Source: Chara braunii (Eukaryota; Streptophyta; Charophyceae; Charales; Characeae). From it: a stretch of DNA of 53,752 nt. Position 1 is the stretch's first letter. The number at the start of each line of letters is the position of its first letter. The notes under the pieces were generated by a model, which saw only the letters and a program-made list of their open reading frames with translations, was not told where the DNA came from and did not search any database. Positions 1-9,684 of the stretch are shown piece by piece. The stretch spans positions 480,582 to 534,333 of the forward strand of contig BFEA01000601.1 in the NCBI GenBank assembly GCA_003427395.1, read 5' to 3'. A program made the translations under genes and the position numbers.

Positions 1-119
1 CAGTTGTCCAAAATCCTACGGTACCAAAGGAGGGGTTTGGAAAAAGAGTGCCAGGCCGAAAACGGGGTACAGCCGAAACAGCAAAAGATAGACCAGGGAT
101 CGAGCCCTGGCGAAGTCCG
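1..119. repeat. Unassigned repeat fragment upstream of the E0 integrase tail
   Basis: No coding continuity with the integrase that follows: a TAA at 120-122 closes its frame. The only recognisable element is GGGATCGAGCCCTGG at 96-110. Its core is shared with repeats at about 21252-21268 and, inverted, 31055-31071, and it resembles a tRNA B-box (GWTCRANNC). This is probably a rearranged piece of a dispersed repeat. Confidence 0.35.
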
Positions 120-125
120 TAACAC

Positions 126-626
126 TTGCTCAAAGTTGTTACCGCAGCCATGAACAAGCGCCAGCATGCCATGATCAATCACGCCAACAAGCTGCGCAAA
201 GAAGAAAATTTCAAAGTTGGGGATTATGTTTGGGTCAAAATGTCTGAGTTTTCTGATGAAGAGGGCATCTCACGGAAGCTTCTTCCATTGTACCACGGCC
301 CTTGGCAGATTCTGAAGGTAGTCGGGGATGACTTTGGTCCTTCAATTGTGATTGACGTGCCTCCTCATCTGCGCACGTATCCGGTCTTTCATGCGTCCAA
401 ACTGTTCCCACACATTGATGATGAGACGTTTCCCTTCTGAGATCCTATGATACCTCGCCCTATCGACGACGGCCATGAGATTGACAGATTCGTTTCTCAC
501 GAAGGGAGAGGGAGGAACAGACAGTACAAGGTTCACTTCCTCTACCACCCGTTGAACGAATTCTTCTGGATCGACCAGAAAGAGCTGCTGAAGAGTGCTC
601 CACGTGTTGTGAACACATATGAATGA
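126..626 (+). pseudogene. Ty3/gypsy integrase C-terminal part with chromodomain-like tail (element E0, broken)
   Basis: This is the end of a gypsy pol polyprotein. The first 104 codons hold the basic helix, the GDYVWVKMSEF segment, and the PPHLRTYPVFHASKL segment that ends many gypsy integrases. A TGA at 438-440 interrupts the frame, but the same frame continues for 61 codons (DGHEIDRFVSHEG, then YKVHF and FWIDQKEL) to a stop at 624-626. That continuation is chromodomain-like, a module thought to guide integration to marked chromatin. The catalytic core, RT and gag of this element are absent; the sequence upstream of 120 is unrelated, so the left side was lost by rearrangement. The same tail occurs in E1 at 13270-13722. 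The listed start is only where the frame opens, not a real initiation codon. Confidence 0.85.
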
Positions 627-767
627 CAGATTGTTGATGGACAGACCACTAAGTTTGCTGCAAAACTCACTCGGTTCGGTCTCACCAACACTCTCTTTTT
701 ATCTATGCCTACAACGCCTTTTGTGCCAACTCTGACTGAGTTACTCGCTCGAAGGGACCTCGCTCTC

Positions 768-780
768 GAGAGGGGAGTAA
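768..780 (+). other. Polypurine tract of element E0
   Basis: GAGAGGGGAGTAA lies directly before TGTAATGACC, the start of LTR C. A purine run abutting an LTR that begins with TG is the plus-strand primer site of LTR retrotransposons. Confidence 0.65.
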
Positions 781-1909
781 TGTAATGACCCACCAAAAAC
801 ACAGACTGAGAACACTGCTGATTTCTGCGATTTGTCACTAGAATGAATGCCTTGCTGTGATTCCCGCATTCTGATGTGGTTCCAAGTCTGTGTGTGTGCG
901 TGTCTGCTGGTTTGCATGCTTGTCTGAGTGCTTGCCAGTCGTGTGTGTGTGCATGCCTACTGGTTTGCATGCCTTTCTGAGTGCTTGCTAGTTGGGTGTG
1001 TGTGTGACCCGCAAGGGTGTTGGTTGCAAGGCCCGCCAGGCCGGTACTTACCTGTGGCCGTGATTGTCAGGGTTGCAGGGGGGTAAACACTCAAGTGGCG
1101 GTGGGGTAGGCCGCGACACTTAGAGCAGGTTGCAAGGCCCGCCAGGCTGGTACTTACCTGTGGCCGTGATTGTGAGGGTTGCAAGGGGGTAAACACTCAA
1201 GTAGCGGTGGGGTAGATCGCGACACTTAGAGCAGGTAGGCCGGTACCACTCGAGTAGTGGTATGAGTGGCGGGTACTAGAGGTCGAGCAGAAGAAGACAA
1301 AAAGTTGGCATTTTTAAAGGCCCTGTAGCGGTAGGCTAGAGTTAGGCCGGTACCAATCCAAGTAGCCCGGGTCTAGGGCATGTCCGGACAATAACAGAGC
1401 CTGCAATGATGTTTCCCTCCGAAAGGGAGGAGGTACCAGTTGCTGGGAGGCCGCTTGGTCTAGGAAGTCACCGCCCAGGAGGCCGGTAGGCCGCTATATC
1501 TTCAGGAAGAGCGAAGAGTTCTTCCTCATTTGCGGTGTGCAAGGATTGGCGTCATGCTGCAGGAGCGCTAGCACTGGTCTGCTACAGCGCTGGGAGGAGG
1601 TGAAGGTAGCTAGGAGCTCAGCCTGGCAATGGCGAGCAACCCAGCCAGAGGAGGAGGAAGAAGGGGGTAACGTAGGAAAGTGGCAGGGCACTTACCTGGC
1701 TATGGTGGACACCGTCTTCATCACCTTGTTGGGCGCTCCATCTGGAAGGCCCCAGTTGGGGTAGCGCTGCACAAGGGCAGCTCGAGGCAGAGTCAAGCAT
1801 AGCGGACCAAGTCAAGCAGCGACATAGCTGCTTTGGGTTGTTTTCTGGACATCAGGGCAGCACCATAGCTGCCACCCAGTAGTTCGCCATGGCCCATGCA
1901 TGAGATGGG

Positions 1910-1949
<40 letters not shown>

Positions 1950-2015
1950 TAAAAGGCCGCTACTGGAGGAAAGGGTTCAAGCCTAACCAGCAATATAGCC
2001 ACATTATGACTCTTT
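781..2015 (+). mobile_element. LTR family C, 3' LTR of element E0 (interrupted by E1)
   Basis: The LTR starts TGTAATGACCCACC after a polypurine tract. A second copy lies on the minus strand at about 35590-36564 and matches over most of its length, including the start, the GT-rich repeats, the ACTTACCTG sites, and the part around 1494-1900. It holds a (CA)n microsatellite at 1913-1945. Its 3' end is cut by insertion of E1, whose TSD (CTTT, 2012-2015 and 14795-14798) brackets that element, so the LTR should continue at 14799. The exact terminus is not identified. The ORFs in it are short and not conserved between the copies. Confidence 0.7.
1024..1235 (+). repeat. Tandem duplication, 106-bp unit, inside LTR C
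   Basis: Copies 1024-1129 and 1130-1235 differ at only a few bases. Each carries GTACTTACCTGTGGCC and ends near CTTAGAGCAGG. A weaker repeat of about 53 bp (TGGTTTGCATGC...GAGTGCTTGC) precedes it at about 880-1005. The minus-strand copy of LTR C has just one unit. Confidence 0.85.
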
Positions 2016-4130
2016 TGCAGTAACCCTGTTCAGAAGTAGCCTGGGGCCCAGAACTCGGCCCCACGCAACGCAGACCTGAGTTGGTCTGCGCTGGGCTGTG
2101 TGACCAAGACACGCCCAGGCCTGAGTCTGTTACGTTGGCTGTGTGACCCAACGCTGCACACGGGAAATTCAAAGGTCAAAGTCACCGCACCCAGGCCCTT
2201 GGTTGGATACACTCACTTGTTGTGCGCAGGTACCCAGACAAGCATCCAGGCCGGAGGGATATCGGTTTCAGACCAATTTGGGCCTTACTTGCATCAAGAT
2301 GTGGACGGCTGAGGGTGGTAGCATCCGGGGTCCAGACCCCGAGTCAACGCTGCATAAGCGCTGACTTTCCTGGCTTTGACATTCATTCTGTCTTGCGTTG
2401 ATGCTGACTTCACGTGTTGACTTCAACGCTGGCTCGATGCTGCGACGCTGGCTCGACACTGCGACGCTGGCATTCTGATTTGTCGAGGTGCTGCTGGTCA
2501 GGCATGGTGGCTGGCTTGCACCTGTCTTCTTGGCATGCTGACATGGCAGCTGCCATGCGCTGTCGCTGATGTGGCTGCTGCCACCTGTATCATTGGCTGA
2601 CACGGCTGCTGCCACGTGTTCTGTTCGCTGACGAAGCGACGCTACCTGACTTGTATTGCTGTTCTGATTATTGTCATTCGGGAGGAGATCGGGACTGTGG
2701 AGAGATCGTGGATACGTACCTGGTTGTCTTCATGTCGACATTGCTCCGGCATTGATGAGGATAATACAATAAATGACAAATGAAATAAATTGCAAGGAAA
2801 ATAAGGAACAGCGAGATGACAAATCCAGATTACACCATCACATTAAAAGCCAGATAGTCACACTGTGTCCAGAGAGCAGCATTGCACCAATAATACACCA
2901 ATGGAGGTTTGTAGTACTGAAAACCAATGTCATGGAGAGCTTTCTCTCTCCTTCAGCAACACAAGAGTCCAGTCCCTTCACACTCCTACTTGGCGCTCAG
3001 CGCCCAGCCTACTTCTACACAGCTACGATCAGCCTAATAATAGACAATTCAACTGTTGTCATCAGTGGCAACCCGAAGTACGTGAAGATCGCCCATATGC
3101 TGACCTTCGCCAATACAAGGTAAGTGCCCTCACATTATCATCATCATCATCCTTCGCCCTTCCCTGACTTAACACCCACACCTGTCCTCTCTTGCAACCG
3201 AAAACCACCCCTGCGCCTCACTGTGTATCCAAGCTCAGCCCGCGATGGAGGCTGGCTATGGCAGCGCCCTGCTCCCACACACGACCGCACATGCGCGGCC
3301 TTTTGCTCCAATGTCGGCAGCCAGCCCGCGAGCAATTGCTCCAGCAGCGCTGCCGCCAGCCAGCAAGTGACTGAATGAGGCTGCCTGGCAAGAGCTCTTT
3401 CCTTTATGGAAAGAGCTGGACTGCTTGAGGAGGCTGCACTGGCCTGGGCCCAGAACCTTCCGAAAGGCCCCAGGAGGCTGCCTGTGTACAGCAGCTACTG
3501 GGCTGCCGGGCCTCGTTCGGTTGGGTGCCCAACCGTCTCTGTATGAGGCTGCGAATCACGCCCAGGGCCTGCATTCTTTGGAAAGGCCCGGAGGGCCGTG
3601 GAAATGTCTTTGTTGCTCGGCCTGTGTTTCTCTCAACCAACTGGCGCGTCGCAACTGCCTGTACCCCCAAATATGAAATTGACAGTCGTAGGCCTCTTGT
3701 GAAATGTTAGGCCCGCCTTCACTTAGGGCGGGCACCTCTGCCTTCACTTAGGGCGGGCACCTCCGCCTTCACTTAGAGCGGGCAACGCTGCAAACAGGGC
3801 CCCTTGGGCCTACCGAGGACCCTGATCCTCGCAAAATCATATAAGAGGACTGATTAGACGTGCCACGTGGCACATTGAGGTTACTTCAGATACTCGTTCA
3901 GACTATTGCTTATGGAGGTGGTGATTGAGAGAGGGAGCCCGAAGTAGGAGTGGGCCTTGTATTTATTTCCTCTCCTTTGTCTAATCTCCCTCCTCTCTCC
4001 TTCGTCTGTGTATGATTATCTCGTCTCATTCTGTCTGGACACGATTTTGACTACTGGTAATCATCAGCTGGTTGACATTCTTCTGGACTTGCATTGTTGA
4101 CGACTGTCTTCACGATCTGGGTTCATTGCA
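2016..4130 (+). mobile_element. 5' LTR of E1 (family A), split by a solo LTR
   Basis: This aligns with 13762-14794 from TGCAGTAAC to CTGGGTTCATTGCA. Without the 1043-bp solo LTR at 2791-3833 and its duplication it is close to the 1033 bp of the 3' LTR. Relative to that copy it keeps about 35 extra bases around the nested insertion (2761-2790 and just after 3837), bounded by GAGG repeats; the 3' copy seems to have lost them. It carries several degenerate CTGACRTGGC motifs (about 2530-2630) like those in the leader. Confidence 0.85.
2791..3833 (-). mobile_element. Solo LTR, family B, inserted in the E1 5' LTR
   Basis: On the minus strand it starts TGCGAGGATC and ends CCTTGCA. AAAT flanks both sides (2787-2790 and 3834-3837), a 4-bp target duplication. 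It is homologous to both LTRs of element E2 (37892-38865 and 44567-45663). No internal gypsy sequence accompanies it, so it is a solo LTR left by LTR-LTR recombination. It contains the conserved 10-bp-arm palindrome near 3392-3418, a CAT-rich microsatellite near 3134 and GCCCGCCTTCACTTAGGGCGGGC-like repeats near 3710-3785. The ORFs in it (e.g. 2773-3123) are chance frames. Confidence 0.85.
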
Positions 4131-4133
4131 ATT

Positions 4134-4145
4134 TGGTATCGGAGC
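4134..4145 (+). other. Primer-binding site of E1 (initiator-Met tRNA type)
   Basis: TGGTATCGGAGC begins three bases after the LTR end. It differs at one position from TGGTATCAGAGC, the classical plant LTR-retrotransposon site complementary to the 3' end of initiator-methionine tRNA. It would prime minus-strand DNA synthesis. The same sequence is in E2. Confidence 0.85.
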
Positions 4146-5282
4146 AGTTCTCCTGACGATGACGAACGTGCATGTGTGCACGAGCCAGGTGGCGCACAGG
4201 TAAGTATAGTGCACACGTGTGTTGAGTAGGTGATGACGTGGCAAGAAATACGCCGGAGGTATTGACGTGGGACAGACATCACTTGCGAGAAGACACCACC
4301 GAGGTTACTCCACTGGCAAGAGGAGATCCCAACAAGGCCGCTAACATGGCAGTAGGGACCGCGACCAAGAGACATCGAGCGCCAGCCTGAATCGTGATAG
4401 TGACATGGCATCGCGATTCCCTGATGACATGGCATATGTTGTGCCACGTCTGAAGACCTTGTTGATTGATTGCTGAAGTGGCACTTTTTATGCTGCTGAT
4501 GCGCAACAGGGTCTACTGCAGATGCTGACGTGGCCTTGGGAAAACACAGGATTGATTGCTAACGTGGCAGGAAGCAAGTCATCACACCTGTCTTCGTGAG
4601 GTGGTGACTACCTGCTGACGTGGCATCGGTCTCCTTGGCTGACGTAGCATTGTCTGACTCGTTGGAACGGCAACGGTATCGCGACGTGACGTGTGGAAGT
4701 GACAAGTGGCAAGGATCAGAGTACACATTTGCTGACGTGGCATCCCGCTATTGGTTGACTGGACACAGAGTGTTGACGTGGCAGTACATGATTGTTGGCA
4801 CTCCAGGGATGACACCTGGCAGGCAGGATTACTGCCAAGTAAGAGAACCATTCTGAAGACGACGGCGGTACAGCTGACTGAACCGGCTATACAACTGTAG
4901 TGCCAGCTGTCAGGGAGAGTGCATCATCGCATTGACATCAGGAAGACACAAAACCGGCTATACAACTGTAGTGCCAGCTGTCAGGGAGAGTGCATCATCG
5001 CATTGACATCAGGAAGACAGCAGGTGGAAGAAGGTTGCTGGCAAACTGTTGCTGTTGTTGTTGGCATACTTACCTTGTCGTTGCTGTGTTGTGGTGTTTG
5101 CGTACTTACTTGTGTGTTGTGTCTGATCACACGGGCCTGATGTGGTACCTGTACACTCATAGGACGTCATCACACAGACGAAAGAGCAGCAATTAGTATA
5201 AATAGAAATCTGTTCCTTTTTATTTTTTCTCTTTATTTTTCTGTTCCATTATTGCAAATATTCCTCAAACCTGATTTCCAAG
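4146..5282 (+). other. E1 untranslated leader with clustered TGACGTGGCA motifs
   Basis: There is no coding sequence here. CAGGTAAGT at 4197-4205 is a perfect splice-donor consensus in sense orientation. Between 4234 and 4783 about a dozen copies of TGACGTGGCA or one-base variants occur (4234, 4263, 4342, 4401, 4425, 4474, 4526, 4560, 4616, 4640, 4733, 4774; inverted at about 4441). These resemble bZIP sites (TGACG plus ACGTGGC). A 71-bp tandem duplication follows at 4881-5020. AT-rich sequence at 5190-5280 precedes gag. Confidence 0.6.
4881..5020 (+). repeat. Tandem duplication, 71-bp unit, in the E1 leader
   Basis: AACCGGCTATACAACTG starts at 4881 and again at 4952. The two units are almost identical through GACATCAGGAAGACA. 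Confidence 0.9.
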
Positions 5283-6173
5283 ATGTTTAGTCTGTGGAAA
5301 TTATTCTTGCTTCTTTTTCCAATGACATTGTTAGTGGGTGAAGGATCTTCCGGACCCAAGACTAGGAGACAGGCAGAAACAAAGAAACAAGAGTTACTGA
5401 CTTTATGGGACCAGCTGATGAATGATTTGCGTTTGTCCGGACCGGAATTCGAACGACACGTTCGTAATCTGTTTGATTTGAAGAAGGTAGAGAACCCTCT
5501 AAAGCAAAAGCAATTACGACTGCGGAAGTTGTGGCTGCCGGGACCGAAGTGTCTAAAATGATGGCCCAGTGTCGGAAGGTGCTGGACCAGTTTGCTATCA
5601 AGCAGCTGGAAGAAGTCATGGAGCTGTCTAGAAAAGGGAAAATCAGACCAGAAGTGACCGAGGCTACGATTGACGTGAACATCCAGCAATTAAGAGACGC
5701 GCGGGCTGCAGAAGAAAGGAAGAAAGAAGAACTAGCCCAAAAACATGAACAGGAATTGAGGCGGGAACAGAAAGTGAAAGAAATTAGACAAGTGATAGGA
5801 ACAGAAGGAAAGGAACAGACTGACATGACAAATACGTTTTCTCACATCATTGACTTACCTTACCTTCTTGGAAGAAAAGATAGACAGACAGCAAAGTCAT
5901 TTAGACGAGATTGTTGTAGGATTGCGAACCATCGCAAATATTGTGAAAGGAAAGCATCCAGTAGAAGGAGAAGAAGAAGTTAAAGAAGAGAAGAAAAAAG
6001 TCAAGAAGTTAACGAGTGATGCAATGAAGTCTGCTGATCCTCAGGATCAGAAATTGTCTATTGGAGGGGGAAGTCGTCTAATGGAGGGGGATCAAGTCCG
6101 TCGTCTTCTCCACCAAACACTCCTTCCACACCCCCTTCCTCTCCACCTCCACAGTCTCCGCAAGGTAACATAA
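5283..6173 (+). pseudogene. E1 gag, N-terminal part: hydrophobic start, coiled coil, Pro-rich linker (frameshifted)
   Basis: The first ATG (5283) opens MFSLWKLFLLLFPMTLLVGEG, a hydrophobic segment that looks like a signal peptide, which is unusual for a gag. The frame then shifts near 5505 (A-rich stretch) into a strongly charged coiled coil (5531 to about 5840, rich in E, K and Q). It shifts again near 5850 (FLEEKIDRQQ...VKEEKKKVKKL), and near 6080 into a Pro/Ser linker leading to the capsid part. The pieces occupy frames 3, 2, 3, 2 and read as one interrupted protein. Gag forms the particle in which reverse transcription takes place. Function of the N-terminal half is not recognised; assignment to gag rests on its position after the PBS and before the capsid domain. 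Confidence 0.6.
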
Positions 6174-6208
6174 GTACAGAACAGGAGAAGCCGAAAAGAA
6201 AAGAAAAG

Positions 6209-7139
6209 GTGAAGATGAAATTCCCTTTTACGTTTCGCAACAAAAAGAATGAGAATTTGTTGCTCTGGATAGCGGAAATACAAACATATTGTGGTACGGC
6301 CCCTGTCGAACCCGAGTCCCAAGTTGCTTTCTCGACTTCTTGTCTAGGGGGGGAAGCGAAGGAACGGGTACTGGCCGAAGCCAATGCTGCAGGTTTCGAT
6401 GACATTGGTGAGTGGGCTGCGACGTTGAACCTGAAGCAGTTCCTTGGCAAGATCAAGGAACGCTTTTTGGATAACACAACGGCCGATAAGGCCTTTGACC
6501 AGCTCACCACCATTGGGCAAAGACACTGGACCTCAGTGGAGGCAATGTCTCGAGAAGTTGATCGGTTGCTGCAGGTTCCTGGATTAAACCTGCAAGACGA
6601 CCAAGTCTTGTATATCTATTCCCGCGCTCTGCCCGACCCCATTCGTGCACAACTCGTGGCGGAATCGAAATCCGAAAAGTATAATTATAGGCAGTTTCGC
6701 GATTTGGCTCTCCATCGACAGCACATGACTTCACAAGTAAAAAATTATTATGCCTCTGTAGTTCAGTATGGCGGTGGAGGCGGCGCGGGTACTCTGGCGC
6801 CAAAAGCGTCAGGACCACACCCTCGGCGTGTTTGATGACGATATTGTGGAGAAGTGGCCATTGGAGGGTGTGGCGAGCAGCAGTGATTCCAGGAAGGGGG
6901 AAGTCATTGCCGCCATGGTTAACAAGGGAGGACCACAACCGCCAATAAAGAAGAAGAAGCTACGGTCGTTTCCCGAGCATCCAGAAATTGCGATCGGGAA
7001 GCCCTGGGAAAAGATGGGAATTTCACAAGAATTATGGCAGGAAAGAATGAACAATGCGCAATGTTTAAAGTGCGGTACTGCAGGGCACGTGATTGCTTGG
7101 TGCCCACTTATTCGGAACCCAAAAGCGAGCAGCCAGTAG
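6209..7139 (+). pseudogene. E1 gag, capsid domain and CCHC zinc knuckle (frameshifted)
   Basis: 6209-6835 encodes a retrotransposon-gag capsid-like domain (FRNKKNENLLLWIAEIQTY, FLGKIKERFLD, YIYSRALPDPIRAQL). A frameshift near 6820 continues it at 6768-7139, where CLKCGTAGHVIAWC is a CX2CX4HX4C zinc knuckle, the nucleic-acid-binding nucleocapsid motif. The stop is at 7137-7139. The length fits the second half of a gypsy gag. In frame, it should run into protease, but a divergent pol segment follows. Confidence 0.8.
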
Positions 7140-7436
7140 GAGTAGCATGTGCTCCAATGAAGGTGAACGTGGACAAAAGGGTGGCCCTTCAGGAGGCTAG
7201 ACTGGGGAAGAAACCGGAAGTCGGAAGCTCCTCCAACACTACTCACATCCAAATGGTGGAGTCACCGGGAGGGTTGTCCATTAGGGAACCTCAGGTGTCA
7301 AGCATTAAGTTCATAGAAACCCAGCCCGAGGAGGAGAGGCCTAAGGGTGAGAACGCAGGTAGGGACCGAGACGTCCGAGGGCCAAGCGAGTGTGACGGAA
7401 GGTACGGAAGTAAGGAGCGGCGACAATGACTAACCA
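7140..7436 (+). other. Spacer between E1 gag and the first protease; open but unrecognised frame
   Basis: A frame covering 7034-7429 is open and polar, rich in Glu, Lys and Pro. It shows no motif that I recognise. It may be the gag-pol linker of the divergent element. The junction between the two lineages lies in or near this stretch. Confidence 0.35.
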
Positions 7437-8159
7437 ATGGCCGATGCAAAGGCGGTGGAGGAAAAGAAGGAGGAGTCAACCTCANCCAAATCTCCTAAAA
7501 AGAGAGGCCCCAAAAAGTTCGAAATGAAGTGCACTATGGATGAGATAGACACGGTAGCCTCCCTTAGGAGGACTCTGATGCAACCTATGCAGTGCAAACT
7601 TTTGGAATACCAGGCCGCCAGCAAAAATGTCAGAGAAGAGCTCCTAAGCATCACAACGAAGGTAAGAGTCCCGCTCGCNGTAGGGCCCACGGTGCCAGTG
7701 GAAGGTCCCTCCAAGGAAGAAGTACAGGCCTCTCGCATTACCATGGAGGAGCTACCGGCCAACTTCTTCTTAAGGGAGGAGGCCAAGCAATTCTATGTGT
7801 TAGGTAGTGGCCAGCTCTAGGCAGTGATAAGTGGAAGGAAAATGAGGGCTTTCGTGGACAATGGGTCCGAGTCTACGGTGTGGGACTCCATCGCACGGGA
7901 GCTGGGTCTGGAGATAGATCGAGGGGTANCGATATCNATGGTAGTGGCTGACAACAAGTTGCAACCGGCGGAGGGGGTGTGTTATAACCCCGTGATTGAA
8001 GTCGCTGGCGTAGAGGCCACGGTACCGATCTTCTCGGTAAAAGAGTGCTCCTCCGAATCGATTCTCGGAAGGACATGGCTGAGCGCCGTACACGCGACCA
8101 CGGTTGATTTGNCGGATGGAAGTCAGACCCTATCAATCCAAAGTCCTGATGGAATCTGA
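7437..8159 (+). pseudogene. Divergent gypsy pre-protease region and retropepsin-like domain (first pol of E1)
   Basis: 7437-7820 is a charged region ending close to FFLREEAKQFYVLGSGQL. One stop (7818-7820) separates it from 7824-8159, where GRKMRAFVDNGSESTVW is retropepsin-like and SILGRTWLSAVHATTVDL matches the C-terminal ILG segment. The catalytic triad reads DNG in place of DTG or DSG. Ns at 7484, 7679, 7929, 7937 and 8112 make some codons uncertain. The next frame (8382) continues to RT, with about 220 bases of frame-shifted sequence between. This layout, with a short alpha-helical region before the protease, is reminiscent of gypsy elements known from fungi; that comparison is from memory. 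Confidence 0.55.
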
Positions 8160-8381
8160 GTGGTCCTAAAGACCGTGGACGCGCAGGATNAANGTAACCG
8201 GACCAGCATTGCTAGGCGCAAGAGGAGTCANTCGAAGGGTATGTCNTGTCCGTCTGGAAGAGGTGCCCTTGATGGATAGGGGACCCAAGGGAGACCAATT
8301 GGAGGTCGAGGATGTGGGGGATAGAATTGTGATCAACGGTGTAGGGTACGAGAAGGAGGACGAGGAGGAAGAATTCGGTGG

Positions 8382-9518
8382 ATGTGTGGGCATGTNTTTT
8401 TTGGAGGGATCCCACTAGCCGGCGGAGTCAAGAAATATAAAACCGTGGCAGAGAAAGTGAAACCTGCCGTGGTCAGCCGGGATAGAACGGGGGAAGCTAC
8501 AATATCGGAAGAAGAGATNGTCGATCTCATCCGNAAGAGGAAAGAAACAGAAGGGCAAAGGATAACGGCCGATAGATTGGCCAAAATGGATATAGGAGAT
8601 GGGAATCTCACGGAGGAAGAGAAAGAGTTCATAGCCATGACCTTAAGGGGNTGCGATAAGGCCATTGTCTTTGATGACTCGGAGAGAGGGAGAATCGACC
8701 CAAGGTATGCTACGCCGGCTCGGATCCACACGGTCCCACACGTGCCCTGGAAGGATAGGCCTCAGTGGAAGTACGCTCAAAAGGAGAAAGAGGAGATAGT
8801 AGCTTTTATCAAGGAGAANATCAGAATATTCNTCGCGGAGCCTTGTGAGAGTGCATACTCCAATAAGTGGTTCTTTTTTAGAAANGGGGGTAGCAACAAA
8901 CTGAGGTGGATACAAAACCTCCAAAGGACCAACGCGGTCACTATAAGGGATGTGGGGTCGATACCAGAGGCAGATCTACTCGCGGACGGGTCGGCAGGTC
9001 GTTCGATATACTCGATCTGTGATCTCTTTTCGGGGTATGATGAGATCCCTTTGGACTACCGCGATAGGCATATGACCGCCATGCATACGCCTCTAGGGCT
9101 GGTCCAAATGATGGTGGTACCCATGGGGTGGACTAACGGGGTAGCCGTGTTCCAAAGGGCCATGATCACGGTCCTCAAGGAGTTCATACCGGAGAAGGTA
9201 GAGGTCTTCCTGGATGACTTCCCGATAAAAGGGTCGGTCGAGCAGGATGAGACGGACGTCTTTCCAGGAGTGAGAAAGTTTGTGGCCGACCACATGAGTG
9301 ACGTCAGAAACGTCCTTGAGAAGTTGGATGATGCCAACCTCACGGTGAGCGGAACTAAGAGTCGTTGGGGCGTATCCTCCATCAAGATATTAGGGTTCAT
9401 TTGCGATAAGGAGGGGCGGAGGCCCGACCCCGAGAAATTAGGGAAGTTGATGACTTGGCCATCGCCGCTCCAATCCATAACGGAGGTCCGGCAGTTTCTA
9501 GGGGTTGTGGGCAACTAG
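8382..9518 (+). pseudogene. Divergent gypsy reverse transcriptase (FLDD type), first pol of E1
   Basis: This is a Ty3/gypsy-like RT. Fingers and palm are recognisable: YSNKWFFF, KLRWIQNLQRTNAVT, SICDLFSGYDEIPL (first catalytic Asp, about residue 214), MMVVPMGWTNGVAVFQRAM, VEVFLDDFPIKG (catalytic FLDD, residues 276-279), and IKILGFICDKEGRRPDPEKL before ITEVRQFLGVVGN. Canonical gypsy RTs have YLDD and VMPFGLTNAP, so this belongs to another lineage. A TAG at 9516-9518 stops it; the frame resumes (IFIKAYGEKAEPLRRLLRK) but ends near 9660, before RNase H. Ns lie at 8396, 8519, 8534, 8651, 8819, 8832 and 8885. The first codon shown is not a genuine start. Confidence 0.75.
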
Positions 9519-9684
9519 AGAATCTTCATAAAAGCCTATGGAGAGAAAGCAGAACCCCTTAGAAGACTCCTTAGGAAATCGGAAGGATGGATTTGGGGGG
9601 AAGAACAAACCACGGCCATGGAGGCCTTAAAGGAGGAGTTCCGCGAAGGTGGAGAGGTTTGGAACAAGAAGGTAAGGCGCCTAT
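9519..9684 (+). other. Junction between the two pol segments of E1
   Basis: After the stop at 9518 the divergent pol continues to about 9660 (start of the RNase H connection). It then gives way, without any LTR, PBS or duplication that I can see, to the gag-protease linker of the second pol (frame open from about 9685). The breakpoint lies between about 9655 and 9685. Confidence 0.5.

Noticed and set aside
2773-3167. Open frames of 100-116 codons
   Set aside because: They are in solo LTR B; the equivalent parts of the other two B copies have altered frames.
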